From: Oscillospiraceae bacterium
GTDB taxonomy: Bacteria; Bacillota; Clostridia; Oscillospirales; Ruminococcaceae
Assembly (NCBI GenBank): GCA_003516865.1
Contig: DPBR01000067.1
Span: forward strand, 21,620 to 43,267
Direction of reading: 5' to 3'
Length of the DNA stretch: 21,648 bases
Below are positions 1-7,214 of this stretch, piece by piece (positions within the stretch are counted from its first letter, which is position 1; every line of letters starts with the position of its first letter). Below the pieces are notes generated by a model that saw nothing but the letters and a program-made list of their open reading frames with translations, was not told where the DNA came from and did not search any database. A program made the translations under genes and the position numbers.

Positions 1-58
1 GCCCCAAACCCTAATAAACCGCACAGCAGAGCCGTTTTCAAGGTTTTGGTTTAGCTTC

Positions 59-79
59 TGACCGCACTTTGACCGCAAA
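59..79 (+). repeat. Left copy of element-end direct repeat (candidate att or integrase arm site)
   Basis: This 21-bp stretch contains TGACCGCA twice, 11 bp apart. A second copy at 11371-11391 in the same orientation differs only by G to T at two positions (19 of 21 identical). The integrase, excisionase and regulator genes lie just inside the left copy, and the last cargo gene ends just before the right copy. That is the arrangement expected of an integrated element. Whether these are the recombined att cores or tandem arm-type integrase binding sites cannot be told from one sequence. Confidence 0.5.
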
Positions 80-125
80 TATTCTATATTGCCCCGATAC
101 AAGACAATTTAATACTATTATGATT

Positions 126-153
126 AAGAGCCGCTGCGATTGCAGCGGCTCTT
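126..153 (-). terminator. Perfect 12-bp hairpin after the XRE regulator gene
   Basis: The arms AAGAGCCGCTGC (126-137) and GCAGCGGCTCTT (142-153) pair perfectly around a GATT loop. It lies 15 bp beyond the stop codon of the minus-strand regulator, where a rho-independent terminator is expected. The T-run on the minus strand is poor, so termination is inferred mainly from the stem and position. Confidence 0.5.
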
Positions 154-167
154 TGTGTTATGCAATT

Positions 168-770
168 TTACTTGTCGTTCAGATGTTGCTTGACCCATTC
201 GATGTGCTTTGCCTGTCGTTCCTCGCGGGACAGCTCCGGGAAGTCTTTCTTGGAAACCGGAGCACTGTAATAGTCCCTCATTCTATCTTTTTCTGCTTGG
301 TAGGTTTCCGTGGATATGGAATATGACTCCAGATCGCTGATGTTATCGGAAATCTGCCTTACCCCGTTGCAGAAATCGGCATTATGCGGGTTTGCGCTGT
401 CGTTTCCGTAAACCGTCAGCTGCACAGACCACTTCTCTGTATCGGTTTCGATATCATTAGGTAAATGGTCGTTTATGGTGAAGTCTATCTTCAGACCCTC
501 TATCTCCGCTAAATCATACACCGCCGACAGAGCCTCCCCTACTGTTCCAAAACCGGGAACGCTCTTTTCTATACCGCAGAGCCAGTCCATAGATACATTA
601 TACTTTGTAGCTATATTTATAAGAGTAGCAACGGTAGGCTGCATTCTGTCCGTTTCGTATGCCGACAGCGTGGACTGCGGTATATCAAGCAGCGAACAGA
701 ACTCCTTCTGACTGCGCCCTGCGTTCTTGCGGACGGTGCGAATACGCTCACCAAACTTAATTTCTGACAT
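168..770 (-). CDS. XRE-family transcriptional regulator of the mobile element
   Basis: The 200-residue protein starts with a helix-turn-helix of the XRE/Cro-CI type (residues about 5-65): RTVRKNAGRSQKEFCSLLDI is followed by PQSTLSAYETDRMQPTVATL, with the usual 'SQ..F...L.I..STLS.YE..' pattern. The remaining 130 residues form a larger C-terminal part that I do not recognise. It has no visible Ser-Lys peptidase pair, so a LexA/CI self-cleaving repressor is not supported. The gene is transcribed away from the excisionase and integrase genes across a 177-bp divergent intergenic region, the normal place for a repressor of element excision. The start has AGAGG upstream (minus strand). Control of its own promoter and of the xis-int promoter is inferred from layout. 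Confidence 0.8.
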   Translation of the reverse strand: MSEIKFGERIRTVRKNAGRSQKEFCSLLDIPQSTLSAYETDRMQPTVATLINIATKYNVSMDWLCGIEKSVPGFGTVGEALSAVYDLAEIEGLKIDFTINDHLPNDIETDTEKWSVQLTVYGNDSANPHNADFCNGVRQISDNISDLESYSISTETYQAEKDRMRDYYSAPVSKKDFPELSREERQAKHIEWVKQHLNDK

Positions 771-804
771 AATAAAATACCTCTGATAAGATTTCTTTAA
801 GGTA

Positions 805-833
805 ATTATAGCACACCACTATAAAAAATTCAA
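805..833 (-). promoter_or_regulatory. Sigma-A type promoter for the XRE regulator
   Basis: On the minus strand TTGAAT (828-833) and TATAAT (805-810) are separated by exactly 17 bp, upstream of the regulator start at 770. An inverted repeat, ATAAAAA (821-827) and TTTTTAT (837-843), overlaps the -35 box and could be an operator. The repeat is AT-only and may be chance. Confidence 0.6.
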
Positions 834-862
834 GTATTTTTATAAAATTATAGAAAAATCTA

Positions 863-891
863 TTGACAACGATATAATATTGTGATAATAT
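863..891 (+). promoter_or_regulatory. Sigma-A type promoter for the xis-int operon
   Basis: A consensus -35 box TTGACA (863-868) is followed after 17 bp by TAATAT (886-891), 57 bp before the excisionase-like gene. It lies back to back with the regulator promoter, so one repressor could control both. Confidence 0.6.
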
Positions 892-947
892 ATACTTACA
901 GCGATAAATATTAAATATCCTGTTATCATTTTTAAGGAGGTTTTACT

Positions 948-1154
948 ATGGACAATCAGAGTATCTACATCACGGCGTCCGAGTTGGCGCAGGTTATGGG
1001 TGTATCGAACGGTCACGCCTACAAGCTCATTCGAGCGATGAACACAGAGCTGAAAAAGCAGGGATACCTGACGATAGCCGGCAAGCTGCCCAGAGCATAC
1101 CTTGAGAAGTGCCTTTACGGTTTCTCGCTCAAGGCAGAGGGAGGTGCCGAATAA
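948..1154 (+). CDS. Small excisionase-like winged-helix DNA-binding protein
   Basis: This 68-residue protein has a MerR/excisionase-type helix-turn-helix at its N-terminus (YITASELAQVMGVSNGHAYK), followed by a short basic wing containing KKQGYLTIAGKLPRAYLEK. Size and layout fit the recombination directionality factors that precede tyrosine integrases in Gram-positive elements. A perfect Shine-Dalgarno AAGGAGG (934-940) sets the start. Its stop codon overlaps the integrase start by one base, so the two are probably translationally coupled. It most likely bends DNA at the element ends to favour excision. A purely regulatory role is the alternative, because many proteins with this fold act as repressors. 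Confidence 0.75.
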   Translation: MDNQSIYITASELAQVMGVSNGHAYKLIRAMNTELKKQGYLTIAGKLPRAYLEKCLYGFSLKAEGGAE

Positions 1155-2230
1155 TGAGAGCGAAAAAAGACCCGAAAACAGGAAAATGGTACATACGCTT
1201 TCGCTATACCGATTGGCAAGGCAAGCGCAGGGAAACAATGAAACGTGGCTTTGAAACAAAGCGTGAAGCGGAGGAATGGCTGAGAACGTTCCTTGCCGAG
1301 CAGAAAGCCGACCTGAACATCACCTTTGCAGATTTCACGGAGATGTATTTCAAGAGCATTTCCCCGCGCCTGCGTGAGAACACGCTGCGTACAAAGCACT
1401 ACATAATCGTCTTGAAAATAATGCCCTATTTCGGTGCAAAGAAAGTCGCTGAGATTACTCCCGCAAACATTATCGCTTGGGAGAACGAGCTGCTTGCAAA
1501 AGGCTATTCACAAACGTATATGAAAACCGTATACAATCAGCTCAACGCGATTTTCAACTATGCCGTCAAGTATTACGATTTACAGTCCAATCCCTGCTCA
1601 AAAGCTGGCGCAATCGGCAAAAACAAAGCCGAGGAGATGAACTTCTGGACAAAGGACGAGTTCACGAAGTTCGTGGAATGCGTTGCCGATAAGCCTATGG
1701 CTTATGTGGCTTACAACACGCTGTTCTGGACGGGACTGCGAATCGGAGAGCTTATGGCGCTCACCCGTGCCGACCTTGATTTCACGGCGAAAACCCTGAC
1801 CGTCAGCAAATCCTATCAGCGCATAGAGGACAGAGATGTTATCACACCGCCCAAAACTCCGAAAAGCAATCGCACCATTTCAATTCCCGACTTTCTTTGT
1901 ACATTGCTGAAAGAATACTGCGACAGCCTTTACGAAATCGGCACTAACGACAGGATATTCCCTTTCACCAAGCATTACCTACACCACGAAATGAAGCGTG
2001 GCTGCGAGAAAAGCGATGTTAAGCGCATTAGGCTGCACAACATTCGGCACAGCCACTGCGCATTGCTGTATGAGCTGGGAATACCGCCGCTGGAAATAGC
2101 GGAGCGTTTGGGGCATGAGCGAGTTGAAACTACAATGCAGGTATATGCTCACCTCTATCCGAACAAGCAGGAAAAACTCTCTGCAAAGCTGGAAGAATTT
2201 ATGAAGAACGGCGGTGATGACAATGGCTGA
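1154..2230 (+). CDS. int: Tyrosine recombinase (integrase) of the mobile element
   Basis: The 358-residue protein has three integrase parts: an N-terminal arm-binding AP2-like domain (about 1-50, with KWYIRFRYTDWQGKRR), a SAM-like core-binding domain (about 55-155) and a catalytic domain (about 165-345). The catalytic residues are visible: Arg196 in TGLRIGEL, a Lys in the KTPKSNRTISIP strand, His295 and Arg298 in LHNIRH, His321 in LGH and the nucleophile Tyr331 in MQVYAHLYP. It integrates and excises the element by strand exchange at att sites. I placed the start at the ATG that overlaps the excisionase stop and follows GGGAGG (1139-1144). A 15-codon upstream extension would lie inside the xis gene. 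The gene appears intact. Confidence 0.92.
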   Translation: MRAKKDPKTGKWYIRFRYTDWQGKRRETMKRGFETKREAEEWLRTFLAEQKADLNITFADFTEMYFKSISPRLRENTLRTKHYIIVLKIMPYFGAKKVAEITPANIIAWENELLAKGYSQTYMKTVYNQLNAIFNYAVKYYDLQSNPCSKAGAIGKNKAEEMNFWTKDEFTKFVECVADKPMAYVAYNTLFWTGLRIGELMALTRADLDFTAKTLTVSKSYQRIEDRDVITPPKTPKSNRTISIPDFLCTLLKEYCDSLYEIGTNDRIFPFTKHYLHHEMKRGCEKSDVKRIRLHNIRHSHCALLYELGIPPLEIAERLGHERVETTMQVYAHLYPNKQEKLSAKLEEFMKNGGDDNG

Positions 2231-3353
2231 AAAAGAAAAGACTGCTCCTTGTGTACCTACGGCAATAGGTACTGAGCAGCCTTTGCAAATGGATTGCACT
2301 AATAGTATAACAGAAAACTCGGCAGATTTCAATAGCTCTGAAGATAATTTTGAGCTGATGATGAAAAGAATGCTCGACCCGACATATCTTCCTACTATCT
2401 CAATGACTGAGCTGTACAACAACATCTACGACAAGAAACAGCCTTTGATTGACGGTCTGCTTTACGCAGGAGTTTATTTGTTCGTGGGCGCACCCAAGGT
2501 CGGAAAGAGCTTTTTCATGCTCCAGCTCGCCTATCACGTCAGCACAGGCACAAATCTATGGAACTACACAGTGCACAAAGGAACGGTGCTGTACCTTGCG
2601 CTGGAGGACGATTACCGCCGCTTGCAGGAACGCTTGTACCGAATGTTCGGGACTGAAAATACTCCAAATTTGCATTTCTCCGTTACCGCAAATCATCTCG
2701 GAAAAGGCTTGAACGAGCAGCTGCAAGGCTTTATCAGCGAACACCCAGATACTTCACTTATCATCATAGACACATTTCAGAAGGTTCGGGAGGGCGGTAA
2801 CGACAGCTTCAGCTATGCGTCAGATTATGAGATAATCACGCAGCTGAAACAGTTTGCAGACAGTTATAAGATTTGCTTGCTCCTCGTTCATCACACCCGC
2901 AAACAGAAGTCGGAAGATACCTTTGATATGATTTCGGGAACGAATGGACTGCTTGGCGCTGCCGACGGTGCGTTTCTGCTCTACAAGGACAGGCGCACCT
3001 CTAACAAGGCAACTCTTGAAATATCCGGTCGTGACCAGCAAGACCAGAAGATGACGCTTGTCAGAAATGTGGAAAAGCTATACTGGGACTTTGAAACCGC
3101 TGAAACGGAACTCTGGAAAGAGCCACCGGACTCAATACTCGAATCCATTTCGCAGTTCATCACGGCAGATAACCCCGAATGGTCCGGTACGGCTACGGAA
3201 CTGGCTGAACGGCTCGGTACGGATTTGAAACCGAATGTGCTTACACTCAAACTCAATGTCACGGCAGGGCGTCTGCTTAACGAATACAACATAACTTATG
3301 CTACAAGCCGCACTCACAGCGGCAGAAACGTTACATTGAAACTGAAAGCGTGA
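2217..3353 (+). CDS. RepA-like AAA ATPase (RecA-fold replicative helicase family)
   Basis: The protein of about 378 residues has a P-loop GAPKVGKS (about 91-98), an acidic strand LIIIDTF with Asp at about 185 (Walker B), the strand CLLLVHHTRK, and SGTNGLLGAADGAFLL. These are the signatures of the RepA/AAA_25 group of hexameric helicases from plasmids and integrative elements. About 60 N-terminal residues are low complexity and 90 C-terminal residues probably form a winged-helix. It overlaps the integrase gene. Starts at GTG 2214, ATG 2217 and ATG 2223 are possible and none has a strong Shine-Dalgarno site. It probably supports replication of the excised circle, which many mobilizable elements undergo. 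The GTGACG repeats directly after it may be its origin. Confidence 0.8.
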   Translation: MTMAEKEKTAPCVPTAIGTEQPLQMDCTNSITENSADFNSSEDNFELMMKRMLDPTYLPTISMTELYNNIYDKKQPLIDGLLYAGVYLFVGAPKVGKSFFMLQLAYHVSTGTNLWNYTVHKGTVLYLALEDDYRRLQERLYRMFGTENTPNLHFSVTANHLGKGLNEQLQGFISEHPDTSLIIIDTFQKVREGGNDSFSYASDYEIITQLKQFADSYKICLLLVHHTRKQKSEDTFDMISGTNGLLGAADGAFLLYKDRRTSNKATLEISGRDQQDQKMTLVRNVEKLYWDFETAETELWKEPPDSILESISQFITADNPEWSGTATELAERLGTDLKPNVLTLKLNVTAGRLLNEYNITYATSRTHSGRNVTLKLKA

Positions 3354-3432
3354 CGATGTGTGACGACCGTGACGATGTTTTACATACCCTGCCCTATCTC
3401 AAAAAGACCGACACCATCGTCACGACCGTCAC
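3350..3432 (+). repeat. Cluster of GTGACG repeats, two of them inverted (candidate iterons)
   Basis: GTGACG starts at 3350, 3360 and 3369 on the plus strand, and its complement CGTCAC lies at 3418-3423 and 3427-3432. The outer blocks form an imperfect inverted repeat: GTGACGACCGTGACGATG against a mirrored GTGACGGTCGTGACGATG. The cluster begins at the stop codon of the RepA-like ATPase gene and ends before the next gene. Replication initiators and their helicases often sit beside such iterons, so this is a candidate origin. It could also be an operator. Confidence 0.45.
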
Positions 3433-3460
3433 GCTGATATACACAGAAAGGCTAATTACC

Positions 3461-3757
3461 ATGAACGAAGAACTTATGAACACACCTATCGAACGCTGGG
3501 GCGCAGCATGGCAGCGGTTTATGAAAGCGAACTACCCCGATGAAATCTTACAGCTGAAAGCAAATGGCAGGTGGGAGGTTATCCCTCGCCTGATCGACCG
3601 GGAGTCTTGGCAGATGTGGGAACTGCTCCGTAAGCAATACGCAGCGCAAAATCCTCGCCCGAAATCTTTCAGTGAAATCGCTGCTTGGGAAAAAACACGC
3701 TCGCTGATTGTTGAGCACGAGGTCATGGAGCAAGTTGTTTTGCAGTGCCGTGAATAA
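3461..3757 (+). CDS. TnpV-like small element protein
   Basis: A 98-residue protein starting MNEELMNTPIERWGAAWQRF, preceded by AGAAAGG. The pattern 'PI.RWG....R.., a hydrophobic run, a Leu-rich region with an R/Q-rich helix, then a helical C-terminus around EKTRSLIVEHEVMEQVVL' resembles the transposon-encoded TnpV family, as I remember it. That family is common in mobile elements of Clostridia and has no established function. The reading frame extends upstream to 3350, but that part runs through the GTGACG repeats and lacks a ribosome site, so I start at 3461. It lies between the replication ATPase and the relaxase, so a role in element maintenance is plausible but unproven. Confidence 0.6.
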   Translation: MNEELMNTPIERWGAAWQRFMKANYPDEILQLKANGRWEVIPRLIDRESWQMWELLRKQYAAQNPRPKSFSEIAAWEKTRSLIVEHEVMEQVVLQCRE

Positions 3758-3862
3758 CAATGGTCTGACTTCGGCAGACAGAATCATCCTTCTTTTCAGT
3801 TTTGAAAAAGCAACGGTTTCGTTGCGTGAAGGCAGAATAGGCAGGAAGCAAGAGCGGGATTT

Positions 3863-3962
3863 GCAAAGGGTTCTCCCTTTGCCCCTCGGAGAGCGCCGTA
3901 CCCTTGACGTTGATGTAATCAATGTCAAGGGTATTATGGCGTTACTGTTGGCACAACAGTAA
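3863..3962 (+). other. Triple-hairpin segment upstream of the relaxase, candidate oriT
   Basis: Three hairpins follow each other in 100 bp: GCAAAGGG/CCCTTTGC around TTCT (3863-3882); ACCCTTGAC plus TTGAT paired with ATCAA plus GTCAAGGGT around GTA (3900-3932, one G-T pair); and TTACTGTTG/CAACAGTAA around GCA (3942-3962, perfect). The 230-bp gap they sit in carries no convincing gene and ends 28 bp before the relaxase start. Relaxases of the MobV family nick an oriT that usually lies just upstream of their own gene and contains inverted repeats. The nick site cannot be fixed by eye. Confidence 0.6.
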
Positions 3963-3990
3963 GAATACCGCAGCGAAAGGAGATTTACCT

Positions 3991-5328
3991 ATGAGTGAAA
4001 AACGCCTCTCTCATTGTCAGGGAAAGGGCAGCCTTACCCACAACAACCGTAAATTCAATGCCAAAAATGTGGACGATACCCGGACAAAAAACAATATAAT
4101 TTTCATTCAGCAGCCTATTGAGGAAGCCTACGAGCGCCTGTTCGGAACTGCTGTCGAACGTTACAATGCAAAGCAGAAGCGAGCCGACCGTAAAATCAAA
4201 ACGAGCTATTTCCGTCACATTTTCAAGCGTGACATCTCTCAATCCGTCGTTACCGCTGCCGATAAACGCAAGAGCTTTTATGAAGATGTGGTGCAGATCG
4301 GCGATATGAAGAACACGGGAATTGGTACTCCCGACGCTGAAATCGTCACCGCTTGCTTGACCGAGTATATGCAGGGCTTTCAGAAACGCAACCCGAATTT
4401 CTATGTATTCAACGCTGTTCTCCACCTTGACGAGGCTACTCCGCACCTGCATATCGACTACATACCCATAGGACATTACAAGAGCGGTATTGATACCCGA
4501 AACGGAATTGCACAGGCTCTGAAAGAAATGGGTTACGGAAGCGGCAAGGAAACCATTGCTCGCTGGCGTGAAGCAGAGTGCAAAGTTCTGACGGAGATTT
4601 GTGCGCGGCACGGAATACAGATCGCTGCACCCGAAAAGTCCCGCGGCAGTTTGACTGTTGAGCAGTACAAGGAGTACGCAAAAGTCAAGGAACAGGTCGA
4701 GGAGAAGAAAGAGGAAGTCTCCCGTCTTGATGAGCGAGCTGAATGCGCGGACAAGCTTTTAAAGCACCGTGAGGAGTTGCGAACGCAGGTCGAATCTGTT
4801 ATTGATGAGCTGGACGAGCAGTATCAAGAGAAGAACGCTGCTGTTGCTCATTTGGACGAGCAGATTGAGGAAAAGTCCTCTGCCCTTACGCAGACTGCCG
4901 CCGAGCTTGCCGACAAGCAAAGTCAGCTTGAAACAAGCGCCGGAAAGGTAGCAAAGCTAAAATCTATCAGCGAGATTGAAACAGGAAAAACTATGTTCAG
5001 CGGAAAGGTTACTCTGTCACGTGATGACTACGGCGCTCTGACCGATCTTGCAATGAAGCAGATAGCAGCCGAGAGTAAGGAGTGCAATCTTAACACCGAG
5101 ATTGCAAGGCTGAATAGAAAAATTGAGGAACAAGACAGGATAAACAATGCGCAGAAGCAAGAATTGAAATCATTCCGCACTCTCAATGAGGAACTGCGTA
5201 AGGTTAAATACGATTTTAACACCTTACAGCAGAGGTTTCAGAAAGTTATGAATTTTATCAAGTCATTGGGGTTGGCGGAGAAGCTGCAAGAATTTTTGAT
5301 AGCTAGGACGAGAGGAATTAAGAGGTAA
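3991..5328 (+). CDS. mob: MobV-family relaxase (Pre/Mob)
   Basis: The 445-residue protein starts with the MobV motif I region (GSLTHNNRKFNAKNVD, about 13-28). It has the metal-binding motif III HLDEATPHLHIDYIPI, with His145, Asp147, Glu148, His152 and His154. From about residue 220 to the end it is strongly charged and heptad-like, predicting long coiled coils interrupted around residues 320-370, as is usual for this family. It would nick the element at oriT, stay attached to the 5' end and pilot the strand into a recipient using transfer machinery supplied by another conjugative element, since none is encoded here. The start has AAAGGAGA about 8 bp upstream. The frame stays open to 3922 but lacks a second ribosome site. 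Confidence 0.88.
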   Translation: MSEKRLSHCQGKGSLTHNNRKFNAKNVDDTRTKNNIIFIQQPIEEAYERLFGTAVERYNAKQKRADRKIKTSYFRHIFKRDISQSVVTAADKRKSFYEDVVQIGDMKNTGIGTPDAEIVTACLTEYMQGFQKRNPNFYVFNAVLHLDEATPHLHIDYIPIGHYKSGIDTRNGIAQALKEMGYGSGKETIARWREAECKVLTEICARHGIQIAAPEKSRGSLTVEQYKEYAKVKEQVEEKKEEVSRLDERAECADKLLKHREELRTQVESVIDELDEQYQEKNAAVAHLDEQIEEKSSALTQTAAELADKQSQLETSAGKVAKLKSISEIETGKTMFSGKVTLSRDDYGALTDLAMKQIAAESKECNLNTEIARLNRKIEEQDRINNAQKQELKSFRTLNEELRKVKYDFNTLQQRFQKVMNFIKSLGLAEKLQEFLIARTRGIKR

Positions 5329-5368
5329 TAGGTAAGTAAATGTTTTTGAGCAAGCAAATTATTTCTAT

Positions 5369-5421
5369 CTCGGAACTTTTTCATATTGCATTTTCCGAGC
5401 TTCTGTGATAAAATATATAAT
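5369..5421 (+). promoter_or_regulatory. Promoter of the R-M operon with a spanning inverted repeat
   Basis: TTGCAT (5386-5391) and TAAAAT (5409-5414) are 17 bp apart. A perfect TATAAT (5416-5421) paired with TTCCGA (5393-5398) is an alternative, also at 17 bp. An inverted repeat CTCGGAA (5369-5375) and TTCCGAG (5393-5399) brackets the -35 region and could be an operator. The vsr start follows at 5450. The five genes after vsr have short gaps or overlaps, so one transcript is likely. Confidence 0.5.
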
Positions 5422-5449
5422 ATAGCGGTATTCAAACATAGGTGATTTT

Positions 5450-5863
5450 ATGAGCAAGAAAACTCCAGAACAAATCAGTTTCAATATGCGGCAAGTTAAG
5501 AACAAAGGCTCAAAGATTGAGGTTTTGCTTATGAAAGAGCTTTGGCGGCGCGGTTTGCGTTACAGAAAGAATGTAACCACCGTTTGCGGAAAGCCCGATA
5601 TAGCCTTTATAGGCAAAAAAATTGCCGTGTTCTGCGACAGCGAGTTTTGGCACGGGTTTAATTGGGAAGAACGCAAAAAGGATTTTAAGTCCCACCAAGA
5701 GTTTTGGATACCGAAGATAGAGCGCAATATGGAGCGTGACAAGGAAGTTACGGCTGCCCTGGAAGCGGACGGCTGGACGGTAATTCGTTTTTGGGGTAAC
5801 GACATAAAGAAGCACCTGACCGAGTGCGCAGATATTGTTGAAGCGGCGGTACGAAATGAATAA
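5450..5863 (+). CDS. vsr: Vsr-type very-short-patch DNA mismatch endonuclease
   Basis: The 137-residue protein has the Vsr signature: FNMRQVKNKGSKIEVLL with Glu24, GKPDIAF with catalytic Asp50, and FCDSEFWHG with His68. RNMERD and GWTVIRFWGNDI follow. Vsr enzymes nick beside T in T:G mismatches left by deamination of 5-methylcytosine, starting repair back to C:G, so they protect a genome carrying a cytosine-5 methyltransferase. The Cys ligands that bind structural zinc in the E. coli enzyme are not visible here, as in several Gram-positive relatives. The gene ends with an 8-bp overlap into methyltransferase 1, which points to functional pairing. It has AGGTGA before the ATG. Confidence 0.88.
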   Translation: MSKKTPEQISFNMRQVKNKGSKIEVLLMKELWRRGLRYRKNVTTVCGKPDIAFIGKKIAVFCDSEFWHGFNWEERKKDFKSHQEFWIPKIERNMERDKEVTAALEADGWTVIRFWGNDIKKHLTECADIVEAAVRNE

Positions 5864-6800
5864 TCCTACGGTTGTAAGTTTGTTTTCGGGCATAGGAGGA
5901 ATTGACCTTGCCTTTGAACAAGCCGGGTTTAAGGTTGTTTGGGCAAACGAGATTGATAAGTTTGCCTGCATTACATATAGGCACAACATCGCGAACAATG
6001 CACTTGAAGAAGCAGATATAAAAAGCATTGATGAAAACTCTGTCCCGCAGGCAGATGTGCTGGTCGCGGGTTTCCCTTGCCAATCTTTTTCCGTAATGGG
6101 GTATCAGCGCGGGTTCAACGATGCAAGAGGTAATCTTTTCTTTGAGATAGTAAGAATTGCCAAAAGCGTTCGACCGAAGGTAATCTTCTTGGAAAATGTT
6201 CGAAATTTGATAAATCACGACAACGGGCGCACATTTATCACTATATTCAATCACATTTCGGAGCTTGGCTATTATGTCAAGTATGCCGTTCAAAGTCCTC
6301 ATACTCACGCAAATATCCCACAAGAAAGAAACAGGACTTTTGTGGTTGCTTTCTCTGATCTCGATATGATGAACAGATTTTCGTTTCCCGACGAAATACC
6401 TCTTACAAACGATTTGGAAGGCGTTTTCGACCGCTCAATAAAGCGTCACGAAAACTACTATTACAAACCCGGTAACAAATACTACGACTTGCTGAACAAG
6501 CGAATACCCGATACTACGGGTATGTATCGTATAGACGATAGCGGTGTGGCGACACGAAAATATACCATCTCTCCCACTCTTAAGGCAAATATGGGAACAT
6601 ATCACGACAGAGTTCCCGTGATAAGAGATGATTTCGGTATTAGGAAGATAACTCCGTTCGAGTGCCTTGCTTTACAGGGATTTCCACCCGATTTTGGTTT
6701 TAAGGATATTCCTATTGAGCAAGCTTACAAGCAATGCGGAAATACCGTCTGCGTTCCTGTTGTTCGGCGGATGGCAGAAAGAGTGCTAAATGCGTTTTAA
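5856..6800 (+). CDS. DNA cytosine-5 methyltransferase 1 (partner of vsr)
   Basis: The 315-residue protein shows the ordered m5C motifs: I (VSLFSGIGGIDLAFEQAG), IV with catalytic Cys75 in GFPCQSFS, VI (FLENVRNL), VIII (IPQERNRTFVVAF) and X (AYKQCGNTVCVPVV). The target recognition region lies at about 190-265 and contains a Tyr-rich stretch and SPTLKANMGT, a pattern found in several m5C enzymes of differing specificity, so its target is not readable. I start at ATG 5856, which overlaps the end of vsr by 8 bp; the upstream in-frame start at 5835 lies deep in vsr. No second restriction enzyme is obvious. This methyltransferase may therefore be a solitary enzyme, or may serve the same system as methyltransferase 2. 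Confidence 0.92.
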   Translation: MNNPTVVSLFSGIGGIDLAFEQAGFKVVWANEIDKFACITYRHNIANNALEEADIKSIDENSVPQADVLVAGFPCQSFSVMGYQRGFNDARGNLFFEIVRIAKSVRPKVIFLENVRNLINHDNGRTFITIFNHISELGYYVKYAVQSPHTHANIPQERNRTFVVAFSDLDMMNRFSFPDEIPLTNDLEGVFDRSIKRHENYYYKPGNKYYDLLNKRIPDTTGMYRIDDSGVATRKYTISPTLKANMGTYHDRVPVIRDDFGIRKITPFECLALQGFPPDFGFKDIPIEQAYKQCGNTVCVPVVRRMAERVLNAF

Positions 6801-6815
6801 GTTAGGAGTTATGTT

Positions 6816-7214
6816 ATGACTGCATTTGAAACAACAATTCAGAACATTCAAAAGGTTTTAGACGCTATAAACGGCGGGAGCTATACCGCTAAAACCCAAA
6901 TTGCAAATGCTGTAGAAGTTTCTCCTGCTTTGATAAATATTATTTTCAAGAGAATAGAGCGTGAAATCAGCGTTGTTGACAAGGTGTACAAAGCAAACTG
7001 CACAAAGGCGGAGGAAACGGAATTTTATAAAAAGTTCAGTGTACTTATTCCGGTTGTTCTCTCCAATCCTACAATCATGTTTTGGCAAAACAAGTACATC
7101 TCATTGATGTTTGATTTATCCACAAACGAGGTACAAGCATTGAGAACTTATGTCGATGACAAAATACGGATTGATGAAATGATACAAAGGAGAAACGGCA
7201 ATGAAAATGTATAA
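6816..7214 (+). CDS. Unknown 132-aa protein in the R-M operon
   Basis: I do not recognise this protein. An N-terminal helical part (about 5-50) contains YTAKTQIANAVEVSPALINI, which reads like a helix-turn-helix ('IA...eVS..lI..I'), so DNA binding is possible. The rest is helical with a hydrophobic centre (FSVLIPVVLSNPTIMFWQNK) and a charged tail. It has AGGAG seven bases before the ATG. It lies between the two methyltransferases and overlaps the second by 14 bp, so it is clearly translated with the R-M genes. A controller protein, a specificity or cofactor subunit, or a small effector are all possible. Confidence 0.75.
   Translation: MTAFETTIQNIQKVLDAINGGSYTAKTQIANAVEVSPALINIIFKRIEREISVVDKVYKANCTKAEETEFYKKFSVLIPVVLSNPTIMFWQNKYISLMFDLSTNEVQALRTYVDDKIRIDEMIQRRNGNENV

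Noticed and set aside
1..168. tRNA gene or other RNA gene as integration target at the left border
   Set aside because: No cloverleaf or TTCGA-type T-loop is visible at either border, so the target site remains unknown.
3708..3962. 84-aa frame between the TnpV-like gene and mob
   Set aside because: It has no ribosome site, overlaps the TnpV-like gene and runs through the three hairpins of the oriT candidate. The protein resembles nothing.
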